Source: Roseibium suaedae
GTDB taxonomy: Bacteria; Pseudomonadota; Alphaproteobacteria; Rhizobiales; Stappiaceae
Length of the DNA: 64,000 nucleotides
NCBI RefSeq assembly: GCF_900142725.1
Contig: NZ_FRBW01000003.1
Coordinates: forward strand, 124,001 to 188,000
Direction: 5' to 3'
Shown: piece by piece, positions 22,532 through 31,732 of the stretch
Layout: each line of letters starts with the position of its first letter
How positions within the stretch are numbered: position 1 is the first letter of the stretch
Translations under genes and position numbers: made by a program
The notes under the pieces: model-generated
The model's database searches: none
The model's input: the letters and a program-made list of their open reading frames with translations, nothing else
Told to the model about the DNA's origin: nothing

Positions 22532-22858
22532 TTGACTATCCATGTAGACACCATGACCGCCCAGCAGTTGAGCTCCGACCATCGGGCGGTCGATCGCGCG
22601 CTGGCGAAGCTCTTTGCAATCCGGGAACAGCTCTACGATCCCGACCTTCCGCTTGAGGACGATGCCAGCAACGAATTGATCGAACGCGAGCATCGCGCGA
22701 TCCAGTCCGTGGCTCTCGCGAAGGCCAAGTCGGTTGACGCCCTGATGGAAAAGTTCGGTCTGCTGTCTTCCGAACTTGCTCGTGCGCCGGTTTCTCGTCC
22801 GGTGCGTCTTCTGGCAGCGTCCATCTGCTCCGACGTTCAGGATCTCATGAACGTTTGA
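22532..22858 (+). CDS. Small helical protein of unknown function (108 aa)
   Basis: A TTG at 22532 has GGAAGGG 8 nt upstream; ATG 22553 is an alternative that removes seven residues. The product is predicted to be mainly helical with many acidic and basic residues (LEDDASNELIEREHRAIQ). It has no signal peptide or membrane segment. It faces the FtsH-like protease gene tail to tail, with about 90 bp between. No family is recognised. Confidence 0.5.
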   Translation: MTIHVDTMTAQQLSSDHRAVDRALAKLFAIREQLYDPDLPLEDDASNELIEREHRAIQSVALAKAKSVDALMEKFGLLSSELARAPVSRPVRLLAASICSDVQDLMNV

Positions 22859-22947
22859 ATACGGCTCCAAGCCTTCAAGCACCGCCGGGGGCGAACCCCG
22901 GCGCTTGCTTCTGTTGCCCGTTTGGTTGCCTCGCCGAGCCGGAGCGA

Positions 22948-24885
22948 TCACATGGCGGTCCGGTAGTGCTGTTTGGCCCCGGAAATAATTTCCAGCACCT
23001 CAATTCCTTTAAGGTCATGACGCTCCAGTAGAGCCTCTACCAGCGCCTGATGGGTCGCTTCATTCTCAACGAGAATTGTCCGGGCGCCCTCGAAAGCCGC
23101 TTCCAGCGTTTCCTCCACACGACGACGCAATCCACGGTCCCTCAGCAGAAGATCGGGCACGCGGTTGGACCCGCAATTCAGGAGCTGGACGAGACTGTCG
23201 CCCAGGCCAACACTTGCCTCCATCTCCGTTGCCAGTTGCGTCGCGAAGGCAAGATCCGACTGCGGCGCACCACCACCACCATCCGAAAAGGCGCCGAAGA
23301 TGAGCTCCTCCGCCGCGAGGCCTGCCAGATGAACCATCAATTGCGCCTCGTGATCCCTGCGGGTGTTGCATTTCGGCTTCATGGTCCGGATTGAAAGGGC
23401 TCCAGCTTCTCCATTAGAGCGACCCGGCACGTAATCGGGATTAATCGACAGCCGGACAATTTCACCGACCCCAACAGCAGCATGAACGACGGCATGTCCT
23501 GCTTCGTGCACGGCCATGCGTCTGAGGTCCTCAGGATCAAACCGAATCCTTTGCGGCAGAAGGACGGTCAGATCAGCCAGGCACAGTTCCCGGCTGTTCC
23601 TGCGAGCGATCCTCCTGGCGTCACGCACCAGCTTTCCGATATCCGCGCCAGAGAAGCCCTCCATCTTATCAGCGATATCCCGGATCGGCTCGTTGCTGAG
23701 ACAGCCATTTAAATGCCATTTCAGGATCTGCTCCCGGGCGGCGGCATCCGGCAACGGGATGCGGACGGTGCGCTCCAGTCGCCCCGGACGCAGCAGAGCC
23801 GGATCGATCAAGCTAGGGTAATTGCACGCTCCGACCACGACGACACCCTCGCGACCGTCGATGCCGTCGAGACATTCCAGCAGACCATTGATCTTCTCGA
23901 TTGTGTAAAGCGCGTTGTCTCCGCGGGCCGTCGCTCGGTCCCCGACAGCGTCGAACTCGTCGATGAAAAGGATGCATGGCGCTTTCTTCCTTGCTTCCGC
24001 GAAGGAGCGGCGCATCGCCTTCAACAGGTCGCCGAGATGACCTGCCGCCTGCCATTGAGCCAGCGAGGTAGCCACCAGGTTAACACCACAGCTGTTCGCA
24101 AGTGCTTTGGCTAACGTTGTCTTGCCGGTTCCCGGAGGCCCGGCAACAAGGACGCCACGGTCAACCTCGGACCACGGCAGCTTGCCGGATCGCCAGTCAC
24201 CAAGATCGCGCGCGAGCTCCCTGCCCCAGTCTGCGGCCTCACCAAGACCAGCCAGATCCTCCAGACGGAACTCCAACCTGCTGGCCGACTTTTCATCATT
24301 CGCCGTCTCTCCGGACACCGCCTGGAGAACACGACGCCAGCCTTTTCCCCGGGAGGCTGCCAAGGTCAGGTCAAAGAGCGAATAGCCAGTGAGCCCCTCA
24401 GCTTCATCAAGGCCGACATCCACGCCAACACAATATCTGAAGGCCGCGCGGATATGCTGCGGCGTCGGGTTTCCGAGATGAACGATAGCATCGGCGATAA
24501 TCCGAAACAGGTCCGGGAGATCCTCCTCGCACTCCACGACCGCGAAAATTGCCTTCCTCCTCTTCATCGCCTGAAGGAATTCCGAACGGGCCTGCTCGAG
24601 CTCCCGTGGTCTGCGCTCATCTGCCGGAGGGCATTCAAGGAATACAGCCAGGGACTCCGGGTGCCGCTGCCTGAGAAAATCCAGGTTCGGCAGGCGCATC
24701 ACCGTCAGAGCATCTTGGATCTCGTCGATCGGCGGATTATCGCCGGCAACGATCCCGATGATCGGAGGATCAGAGCGGTGCATTGCGGGTACACCACGAA
24801 GTGCGCGACGAACGACGCAATGAGCGAGAAACTGGTGAAACCGCGGCTTTTCGCGGCGGAAGTAGTGTCGAAGAACATCAGACAT
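22948..24885 (-). CDS. Soluble FtsH-like AAA+ ATPase with M41 zinc metalloprotease domain
   Basis: From the start at 24885 (AAAGGA just upstream) the protein has 645 residues. An N-terminal part of about 200 residues is of unknown fold. It is followed by an AAA+ domain with Walker A GPPGTGKTTLAKA near 246, Walker B CILFIDEFDAVG, and the second region of homology around NYPSLIDPALLRPGRLERT. The M41 peptidase part carries the zinc motif HEAGH near 459-463. Unlike housekeeping FtsH, no N-terminal transmembrane helices are visible, so it should be cytosolic. It probably degrades specific proteins in an ATP-dependent way. It follows the 25099-26028 gene on the same strand after a 213-bp gap. Confidence 0.85.
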   Translation of the reverse strand: MSDVLRHYFRREKPRFHQFLAHCVVRRALRGVPAMHRSDPPIIGIVAGDNPPIDEIQDALTVMRLPNLDFLRQRHPESLAVFLECPPADERRPRELEQARSEFLQAMKRRKAIFAVVECEEDLPDLFRIIADAIVHLGNPTPQHIRAAFRYCVGVDVGLDEAEGLTGYSLFDLTLAASRGKGWRRVLQAVSGETANDEKSASRLEFRLEDLAGLGEAADWGRELARDLGDWRSGKLPWSEVDRGVLVAGPPGTGKTTLAKALANSCGVNLVATSLAQWQAAGHLGDLLKAMRRSFAEARKKAPCILFIDEFDAVGDRATARGDNALYTIEKINGLLECLDGIDGREGVVVVGACNYPSLIDPALLRPGRLERTVRIPLPDAAAREQILKWHLNGCLSNEPIRDIADKMEGFSGADIGKLVRDARRIARRNSRELCLADLTVLLPQRIRFDPEDLRRMAVHEAGHAVVHAAVGVGEIVRLSINPDYVPGRSNGEAGALSIRTMKPKCNTRRDHEAQLMVHLAGLAAEELIFGAFSDGGGGAPQSDLAFATQLATEMEASVGLGDSLVQLLNCGSNRVPDLLLRDRGLRRRVEETLEAAFEGARTILVENEATHQALVEALLERHDLKGIEVLEIISGAKQHYRTAM

Positions 24886-25098
24886 GTCAGGTCCTTTCAA
24901 ATCAACTGGACACAGCTTTCCCCTGCTCGCGGACGACACGCCCACGGGTTGAAAGGTCAGCAAAGACTGGGAGGAAGACGGAGCAGCGATCCGGCCTGAT
25001 CCGGCCTGCGCTATCAGGATCGCAAGTTCAGGGCACCCGGAGCTCGTCCGGTCCGGTTAGGGAACAGGACTCCGACTGCGACGATTTCGATCAGCTGA

Positions 25099-26028
25099 TC
25101 AGTTACCGATCCGACGCATCTGTCGTCCCTGGCGCCGGAGGGGAAGAACCGAGAGACACTCAGCAAAGCTTGCAGAGCCCAAATGGGACCGGTCTTCCTC
25201 GAAACCCGGCAGACCAATGTCGGCGCCATAAGCATCGTCCTGATTGGAACGACCATCAGATGAAAGGTCATCACGCCCTACTGCTTTGAGAAGACGGGGC
25301 GCCATCCGATCGGCAATGGCTGCTTGCATGCGCGCAGACATGGCGTCGACCATTGCTGCAATCGGCACGCCAAAATGCTCGTCAACCGTCTCACGCGTCA
25401 CGGTCTTGCGTGCGATAATTCCGGAGCGACCATACCAGTCGACAAGTACCTGGCTCACCTCGCGAACCGGTCGTCCCTGCTGCCGCAGCAGATTTTTCAG
25501 AAGCAATCCGGCGGTGAGAAGATCCGTCCTCGCCTCCCGGGCCGCACGACCACCCTGAGCACCCCCGCCCCGCTTCACCGAAATCACATGAAGGAGAGAC
25601 GTCAGGCGATCGAAGACCAGCACGTCGATGATCACCTGCTTCACGCGGCTGTCGGACACCGGGAGATGAAGACCCTCTAGGCACTTCAGCGGATTGTTTT
25701 CGACAAGCAGGATTGCTGCTTTCGAAACGCTCACCGGAACCTGCGTCCAGACCACGAAGCGATCCCCCTGTGCGGCAAATCCGTGTGCAATCGCAGCTTC
25801 GAGCAAAAAGCCATGGCGCTTGCAGAGGCTGTCGAGCGGCCCACGAATTTGGGTGAAATCATCGCCAAGCAGTTCATCGGTGCGATACTCCTTGGCAAAG
25901 CATTCTTCGACGGATCGATCGACCGCTTCACAGAGCTCAACGGGCAAAATGAGCCCTTTCGTCCCGGTATCCACGTCGGATTTGTTGAAAACATGGGGTG
26001 CGCTGGCATTAAGGTACTGATTGTGCAT
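25099..26028 (-). CDS. Unrecognised 309-aa protein upstream of the FtsH-like protease
   Basis: The start at 26028 has AAGGA about 7 nt upstream and gives 309 residues beginning MHNQYLNASAPHVFN. No signal peptide or membrane segment is present. The middle region has a hydrophobic strand pair, IIDVLVFDRLTSLLHVISVK, followed by a Gly- and Arg-rich turn and a helix. This loosely resembles the core of PD-(D/E)XK nuclease folds, but the acidic residue of the E-x-K element is replaced by Ser. That resemblance is weak and is not used as a function call. It is divergent from an XRE regulator 85 bp away and probably shares a promoter region with it. Confidence 0.6.
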   Translation of the reverse strand: MHNQYLNASAPHVFNKSDVDTGTKGLILPVELCEAVDRSVEECFAKEYRTDELLGDDFTQIRGPLDSLCKRHGFLLEAAIAHGFAAQGDRFVVWTQVPVSVSKAAILLVENNPLKCLEGLHLPVSDSRVKQVIIDVLVFDRLTSLLHVISVKRGGGAQGGRAAREARTDLLTAGLLLKNLLRQQGRPVREVSQVLVDWYGRSGIIARKTVTRETVDEHFGVPIAAMVDAMSARMQAAIADRMAPRLLKAVGRDDLSSDGRSNQDDAYGADIGLPGFEEDRSHLGSASFAECLSVLPLRRQGRQMRRIGN

Positions 26029-26113
26029 AGGCTTCCTTTCGAGCTGATTGGATGGCCTTAGATTGCACATTTTGATCAGAGTTGATAGTTCGAAGCAGAT
26101 TTATGGTTACCAA

Positions 26114-26359
26114 ATGATAAACGCAAAGCAGTGTCGGGCAGCGCGCGCGTGGCTGGGCTGGTCCCAGGATGAACTGGCGGAAAGAGCCAGTTGCGCTCGC
26201 CGGACCATCGCGGCGTTCGAGCAGGAGAAATCAATCCCCTTCGACCGAACCCTCCGGGACATCCAGGGCACTTTCGAAGCGGCCGGTATTGTGTTTCTCA
26301 TGGACGGTGCGCAGGGAATTGGATTGCGCGAAGGTCTGACTGACCTCGCAGGCAATTGA
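26114..26359 (+). CDS. XRE-family helix-turn-helix regulator (81 aa)
   Basis: The frame from ATG 26114 encodes a compact HTH protein. AARAWLGWSQDELAERASCA and RTIAAFEQEKSIPFDRTLRD show the classic XRE pattern, with the recognition helix near residues 28-40. The C-terminus (AGIVFLMDG) matches small regulators that act as dimers. It is divergent from the 25099-26028 gene and probably controls that gene and the protease gene. An upstream ATG at 26048 would add 22 residues with no domain. Confidence 0.8.
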   Translation: MINAKQCRAARAWLGWSQDELAERASCARRTIAAFEQEKSIPFDRTLRDIQGTFEAAGIVFLMDGAQGIGLREGLTDLAGN

Positions 26360-27044
26360 CGCAAATTGCACGAAACCGGATATGCATCAGCGCCAATTTC
26401 TCGCGACTGGATTCAAATTACGCTCTATCGATTCAATGATCGCGCGGTGCGATTCAGGGATGATCTAAAGCGATACATCTGGGAACGGCGTGACCTGAAG
26501 AGCCGAATTCGTGGTGCCTCGCACCATCGGGCACTTCGACATGATGGCGTTCAGTTGAAGAAGGTTCACGCTTTGCTCAAATCGTGACGGCAGTTGTGAT
26601 GCGCGGGCAGACGTCAAAAATCCCAATGTGATACATGCCCCCCCGAAATTCGTAAACGAGGACAGGCGCGCGCCCAGACGAGCGTTCAAGGATTCGCGGG
26701 ACATCGTGACCCCAGGCCGACGAATTGATCACGAATCCTTGCGGCTTTGCCGCCAACGGGTTGCTAACGCGCCTGGCTCCCCGGTTGTCATCGCCGACCC
26801 CGGAAACGGCGAGTCCTTGAGCAAATCAGATTACCCGCAATGCGAGCAAGGATTCGCAGTGGGTCCACACGACTTCTACATAGAAGAAAATATATTAATA
26901 TGTTGAATTTTAGACATTTTTACACGGAACAAACTCTTAACGACGTCACCCGGATTTCATTGCGAAGGCTGAGTTTCTTGTCTAGCGAATATGCCTGAGC
27001 GCCACCTTTGCGTGTGCGCGATACGGTCGGACGAGGAGAAGAGT
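26360..27044. other. Gene-free stretch with an AT-rich block
   Basis: About 685 bp without a convincing gene; one 73-codon frame at 26366 lacks coding character. An AT-rich segment at 26880-26945 contains ATATTAATAT and stands out from the GC-rich surroundings. It may be the promoter of the next gene or an origin-like region. Confidence 0.4.
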
Positions 27045-28156
27045 TTGACGAAGGAAGCCCAGGCATTTGATATCGACGCGTTGGATGGCAATACACGGAA
27101 GCGGCTCACGCTTCTGAACAGCAAGATCGAACAGCACAAGAAAAGGGATGCGGAGGGCGCCTTTGAGCTGGGCGAGTACTTCGATGAAGTTGCGGAGGTT
27201 GTCGGCAACGACAAGGCTTGCGAAGCTTGGCTCGAGATCCAATTCGGCTACTCCGGCCGTCACACCCGGAACTATCGGTCCCTCCGGCTCTTGAAGCCCT
27301 TCAAGGCACGCTGCATCAGTTCGGCGATCCTGCCGACAGCTCTTTTCCAGATGGCGCATGCGGATGGAGACGTCATCGAAGCCGTCCTGGTCGAGTTCGA
27401 GGCTGGACGGAAGCTGCGCGTTGAAGATGTAGCCCGGATCATCAAGGGCGACAGTGTCGAGCCCAAGGACGCGATAAACCGGTCCGTCGAAAACATCCCC
27501 GGACTGAAGGGCTTCGAAAATATGCCCTTCAAGTCTCAAAAGACCGGTCCGGACGTCTGAAGGATCTCCTGACCCACATTCTGACTGAGGTCGTCTCCGC
27601 CTATGAGCCAAAGCTTCGCGGGCGTGCGCTTGTGAAGAAGGATCTCCGCGAGGCCGTCCGTCTCCAGGCCGAAGAGGCATATGAAACGCTGAAGGCGTCC
27701 CTTGGGAGTTTCAAGCGCGACGGTTACTGGCAAAATGCCATCGGTCACCTCAACCTTGAGGCTCCAAAGAATGATGGTGGCTGGAGCATGCTCCTGCCGA
27801 CATTGCACTCTCTGAGGTACTTCGAAGACGTCCCGGCGACCGATGCTCCGGAATTCCTGAAGACGACCGTGATCCCGCAGCTCCAGTGGGCGCAGGGATT
27901 GAACGATGAGCAGATCCAAGCCCTATTTGCACAGGCCTCGGAGAAGAACAATCCGAAGTTGGCAAAGTCGAAGACGCCAACAAAACGCAAGAAGCCAGGG
28001 TCTCAGTCGAAGACAACGCCGGAGACCGAAACTCGCGTCGCCAACGGTGCCACCGAGCAGCCTTTGTCACGGCCAGTCTTCAAGCTTCCGGATTTCGTGA
28101 AGCACGCACAGGAGAGGTCAAGATCATCGCACGCGACAAATGAGGACGCAGCGTAA
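27045..28156 (+). pseudogene. Phage/plasmid-type protein (DUF3102-like), apparently split by a frameshift
   Basis: The first frame ends at 27560 and reads as a DNA-metabolism-type domain (LEIQFGYSGRHTRNYRSLRL, PTALFQMAHADGDVIEAVLV). This recalls DUF3102-like or ParB-accessory proteins, though that match is from memory and uncertain. TTG 27045 with AGGAG 6 nt upstream is preferred over ATG 26991. In another frame, coherent coding runs from about 27540 (RLKDLLTHILTEVVSAYEPK) through GTG 27632 to 28156, with a Lys/Pro-rich tail. No good start codon precedes that sense upstream of 27632. A one-base slip near CAAAAG at 27537-27542 would join both parts into about 370 residues. Two translationally coupled genes are the alternative. 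Confidence 0.55.
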
Positions 28157-28271
28157 GAGGTATAAGGCCGGTCGCCGCTCATGGGGACACCCATGGCACA
28201 TCATTCAGCCCGCGGAAATAATTTCCGCGGGGCTTCTCACCTAGGTCCAGTTTCATATCCCAGGAACTTGC

Positions 28272-28595
28272 ATGCCCCCGCGCCCTTCGCTCAAGCAACG
28301 TCAGGCCCAAAAAGCCGAACGTCAGCGTGAATACTGACAACGTCAGAAAGAGGCTCGACGCCCTTCCCGGGACGATATTGCCGAGACGACGTTTCTCTAC
28401 CTCGTCCAGGAGACGGCTCGTGTCGGCAATTGGGACACATTCAATGAAATCATGGGCCGTGTCACCGACCGGCTTGTCGAACGCGGCTTCGATCGACAGG
28501 CATCCACACGGGCGATTGATGTCCTGATTGACCGTTACGAGGACGGCTGGGAATTTCAGAGGCGCCGGAGTCCGGAAGACGACCTTGATGAATAA
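28272..28595 (+). pseudogene. Small basic protein gene with an in-frame stop
   Basis: Read from ATG 28272, the frame gives a Lys/Arg/Gln-rich N-terminus (MPPRPSLKQRQAQKAERQRE), a TGA at 28335-28337, and then 85 more codons of clear coding sense. Examples are DDIAETTFLYLVQETARVGN and DGWEFQRRRSPEDDLDE, ending at TAA 28593. The intact protein would be about 107 aa. A one-base change to TGA is the simplest explanation, and restart downstream is possible. Its last codons and 3' flank are repeated at 49219-49349. Confidence 0.65.
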
Positions 28596-28659
28596 CGCCG
28601 TTCGCCTGCCCTGAACCGAGTCCCCCATTACTCCCTGGAACGGCGTTACCGCTTGAATC
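28530..28659. repeat. Direct repeat, copy 1, left edge of the metabolic block
   Basis: About 130 bp starting GACCGTTACGAGGACGGC match 49219-49349 with roughly ten differences. The repeat covers the end of the small gene above and a conserved hairpin (TAACGCCGTTC at 28593-28603 with GAACGGCGTTA at 28638-28648). Confidence 0.85.
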
Positions 28660-28722
28660 TAGGAATTCCCTCGACCCCATACATTTGACGGGATCAAGGG
28701 AAGCCGAACTATCAGGTCTCGA

Positions 28723-29673
28723 TTATGCTAGTGCTTCGCCGAAGAACGACCGGAGCTTGTCAAAGGGAATGACATCGGTCTTGTCGTAGAGGTCGACGTG
28801 ACCGGCTCCCGGAACGACATATAGTTCCTTCGGCTCCTGAGCGGCTCCGAAGACATCTTCGCTGAAGTAGCGGGAATGTGCTTCTTCGCCCATGACGATG
28901 AGCACTGGTCGGCCATTCAGCCAGGACAGGTTGTCAAGCAGGGCGAAGTTCATCCAGCTCGGTGCGCTGGTTATGGTGAACTGGGTGATCGAGTTCGGGT
29001 GGTAGCCGCGCGGCCGGGAATAGAACTCGCCGAATTCCGCACCAATCGGATTTGCTTCCGCGTCCCATTCCAGAGGGGACCCGCGATCGCTCATACCAGG
29101 GGCCGCGCCTAGGAAGTCCGCATAGCGCTGCTCCGCCACGAACGCCAGGAAACCTGCACGATCATCGGCCGACATGCTGTCCGCGAACCCGTTCTTGTGA
29201 TAGCGGGAAATATCGTACATCGAGACCGTAGCGACTGCCTTGATACGGGGATCGATCTGCGCGGCGGAGAGCGCGAAGCTGCCCGATCCGCAGATGCCGA
29301 TCGCTCCGATCCTGGCCCGGTCGACGAAGGACCTGGTTCCGAGGAAGTCGACGCCCGCCATGAAGTCCTCGACGAAAAGATCCGGCGACGACAGATGATG
29401 CGGCTTTCCTTCCGAGTACCCGTTGTAAGCGGGATCAAAGGTCAGGACGGCGTATCCCGCCTGAGCCAACTCGTTGGCGTAGATCCCCGGCCCCTGCTCC
29501 TTTACACCGCCATAAGGCGCACCGACGATCAGTGCAGGATACCTTTTGGTGTCGTCGAAGTCGGCGGGACGATAGAGGTCCGCGGAAATTTCAATGCCAT
29601 ACCGGGTCCTGTAGGAAACCGGCGTACGGTTGACCTTGTCCGAAAGGTCGAAGATGTAGTTGTCTCTGGCCAT
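28723..29673 (-). CDS. Alpha/beta hydrolase with Cys at the nucleophile elbow
   Basis: This 316-residue cytosolic alpha/beta hydrolase is related to dienelactone-hydrolase-like proteins. The oxyanion region reads LIVGAPYGGVKEQGPGIYA. The nucleophile elbow is IGICGSG, placing Cys128 where Ser is usual. An acidic residue in MGEEAHSRYFSED and His in GAGHVDLYD would complete a triad. It lacks a signal peptide, whereas its paralog at 41431-42516 has a Tat signal. It is the last gene of a leftward run (cyclophilin-like, Gfo/Idh/MocA, SDR, hydrolase) with short gaps. The substrate is unknown; an ester or lactone is the likely class. Confidence 0.85.
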   Translation of the reverse strand: MARDNYIFDLSDKVNRTPVSYRTRYGIEISADLYRPADFDDTKRYPALIVGAPYGGVKEQGPGIYANELAQAGYAVLTFDPAYNGYSEGKPHHLSSPDLFVEDFMAGVDFLGTRSFVDRARIGAIGICGSGSFALSAAQIDPRIKAVATVSMYDISRYHKNGFADSMSADDRAGFLAFVAEQRYADFLGAAPGMSDRGSPLEWDAEANPIGAEFGEFYSRPRGYHPNSITQFTITSAPSWMNFALLDNLSWLNGRPVLIVMGEEAHSRYFSEDVFGAAQEPKELYVVPGAGHVDLYDKTDVIPFDKLRSFFGEALA

Positions 29674-29724
29674 TTTCTGGTCCCTTCGTGAGAAATTGTT
29701 TGGGCTTCGCAGTCCGGGCGGCGA

Positions 29725-30471
29725 TCACAGTTGCTGCGCGGTTGGGCGGAAGATGATCTCGTTGACGTCGACGTCTTCGGGCTGACTGATGGCGAAGGCT
29801 GCCATTCGCGCAAAGCTATCCGCCGGAATGCCGACCTGACCGACATAGTCCCGGTTGACGGACTGAACGGCTTCGTCGGTGATGTGATCGAGCAGTTCTG
29901 TCTTGACCGCTCCGGGGCTCAGAAGCGTTGTCCGGATATTGTAGTCCTTGACCTCCTGACGGAAGCCTTCGCAGATCGCACGGACCGCGAACTTCGTTCC
30001 TGAGTAGACACCCGATGCCGGAAAAATGAGATGTGCTGCGACGGAGGCCGTCGTGATGACGTGCCCGGATTTCTGCGATTTCATATGAGGCAGAACCGCG
30101 GCGATACCGTGAAGCACGCCCTTGATGTTCACGTCGATCATGTTGCTCCATTCGTCGACCTTCAGGCTTTCGAACGGTGACAGCGGCATGATGCCAGCGT
30201 TGTTGATCAAGACGTCGACCTTACCGAAACCGTCGACAGCCGCATCGACGAGTGACTTGACGTCTTCGAGACGGGTGACGTCGGTCGGCACCGACCTGGC
30301 CTCACCGCCGGAGGCGGCAATCTCGGCCACGAGCGCATCGAGCCGTTCGGCACGGCGGGCACCGAGCACAAGTTTCGCGCCTTTACCGGCGAGGTGGCGC
30401 GCCGCGGCCTCGCCCATGCCGCTGGATGCGCCGGTGATAACGATGACTTTTCCGGAGATGTTATCGGTCAT
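29725..30471 (-). CDS. Short-chain dehydrogenase/reductase (SDR)
   Basis: This 248-residue classical SDR has the NAD(P) motif [20 protein letters not shown] at residues 13-32, the structural NNAG motif ([14 protein letters not shown]) and the catalytic YSGTK with an upstream serine ([21 protein letters not shown]). It likely reduces a carbonyl or oxidises an alcohol with NADP(H), since Arg follows the second strand (GARRAERL). It lies 51 bp before the hydrolase gene and 31 bp after the Gfo/Idh/MocA gene on the same strand, so it is part of the leftward operon. Confidence 0.9.
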   Translation of the reverse strand: MTDNISGKVIVITGASSGMGEAAARHLAGKGAKLVLGARRAERLDALVAEIAASGGEARSVPTDVTRLEDVKSLVDAAVDGFGKVDVLINNAGIMPLSPFESLKVDEWSNMIDVNIKGVLHGIAAVLPHMKSQKSGHVITTASVAAHLIFPASGVYSGTKFAVRAICEGFRQEVKDYNIRTTLLSPGAVKTELLDHITDEAVQSVNRDYVGQVGIPADSFARMAAFAISQPEDVDVNEIIFRPTAQQL

Positions 30472-30502
30472 GGTTTTGTCCTTTTGGTCTTGAGTGCCGG
30501 TG

Positions 30503-31645
30503 TTATTCCGGCAGCGGAATTTTTCGATTGGTCGGTGTCAGAGTGATGCGAGCCGCCGCGAGAGAAGACTGTTCGAATGCATCGATGAGGCGTTGCAGGC
30601 CGACCGCGTCATCGAATGTGGACGCGCTCGAGCTTCCGGTGCGGATATCGCGGGCCATACGGGCATAGTTCCGGGTCACGTTTCCCGGTATCGGATCGGC
30701 TACCTGATTTTCACGGAAGGTCTCTGGAACCTCGATCGGTGCGAGCTCACCGGCGCCGACTTTTGCTCCAGAAAGCGACAGCTGGGCCATCTGTCCGTGT
30801 CCGAAGGGTGCGGTTACGCGGATGTCGCCTTCGGTCCCATGAATGTCCCACGCAAGTCCTGGAATGCCGTTGGCGCCACCACCTTGGTAGTGAATGGACA
30901 ATGGCGCTCCGTTTTCCAGCTTGGCGAATGCCAGAATCTGGTCCTCAGCGGTCTTTTGAAGGGTTCCGCCCTCGTCGTCGTTACGTACGACCGGGATCCG
31001 GTTAGCCAGAAACGCGGAAACTTCGACGACGTCACCAAGCACATCCCTCAGGGCAGCCAGCGTGTGGCCCAGCGGAATGGTCAGCATGGTCGCGCCGTTC
31101 TTCTTGTCCAGCAGATAGGCAAGGCGGTTGAGGTTACTGGCGCTCGCTCCCCATCCTCCTCCCCAGGCGGCCAGACCGGAAGCCAGCACCTCGCCGACAA
31201 ATCCGTCCTCAATCAGTTTTCGCAGATAAAGGATTTCAGGCGCAACGCGTGCTTGGAGGCCGACAATTGCAACAACCTTTTTCTCACGCGCCAAAGCCGC
31301 CATTTCTTCCGCTTCAGCCGCTCCATTGCCAAGCGGGGCTTCGCAATAGACGTGCTTGCCGGCTTCAAGCGCAGCTTTCACGACCGCAAGATGCTGCGGC
31401 ACCGTAATGGTCACGACAATCACGTCGATGTCATCGTCGGCGATCATCGTGAAGGCATCGGGATAGGCAACCGGAATACCAAGCGCTTCGGCTGCCGCCT
31501 TGCTGCTTTCAAGGCTGCTGTTGGCAACGCCGGCGATGACGAAGTCGTCCGAAAGAGCCCTGAGGGACGGAACATGGGCTACCGCTGCCCAGCTTTCCCC
31601 TGGTTTCAGGCCGACAACTCCAACATTGAGCTTCCTGAATTCCAT
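30503..31645 (-). CDS. Gfo/Idh/MocA-family oxidoreductase
   Basis: This 380-residue protein has an N-terminal Rossmann fold ([20 protein letters not shown]) and the family [18 protein letters not shown] segment, equivalent to the EKP motif with Lys changed to Leu-Gly context. The C-terminal alpha/beta substrate domain runs from about 130 to 330. Members oxidise or reduce sugars, inositols and related polyols with NAD(P). The departure from the usual EKP lysine means catalysis may differ. It sits in the leftward operon between the cyclophilin-like and SDR genes. Confidence 0.8.
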   Translation of the reverse strand: MEFRKLNVGVVGLKPGESWAAVAHVPSLRALSDDFVIAGVANSSLESSKAAAEALGIPVAYPDAFTMIADDDIDVIVVTITVPQHLAVVKAALEAGKHVYCEAPLGNGAAEAEEMAALAREKKVVAIVGLQARVAPEILYLRKLIEDGFVGEVLASGLAAWGGGWGASASNLNRLAYLLDKKNGATMLTIPLGHTLAALRDVLGDVVEVSAFLANRIPVVRNDDEGGTLQKTAEDQILAFAKLENGAPLSIHYQGGGANGIPGLAWDIHGTEGDIRVTAPFGHGQMAQLSLSGAKVGAGELAPIEVPETFRENQVADPIPGNVTRNYARMARDIRTGSSSASTFDDAVGLQRLIDAFEQSSLAAARITLTPTNRKIPLPE

Positions 31646-31732
31646 TTGTAACTCCTCGAAAATTAATCGAGCTCCATCGGTCGGAGCGATCGGTTGATCG
31701 TCCGTGACGGTGCTTCATGATTTGAGTGCGCG

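Noticed and set aside
25099..26028. Firm call of a PD-(D/E)XK nuclease
   Set aside because: The strand pair is suggestive, but the E of the E-x-K element is Ser, so only weak resemblance is recorded.
26366..26587. Small frame after the XRE gene
   Set aside because: Composition and start context do not support translation, and no domain is visible.
28593..28648. Hairpin as an integron attC site
   Set aside because: The arms lack the R-YYY-AAC and GTT-RRR-Y core boxes, and no integron integrase or cassette array is present.
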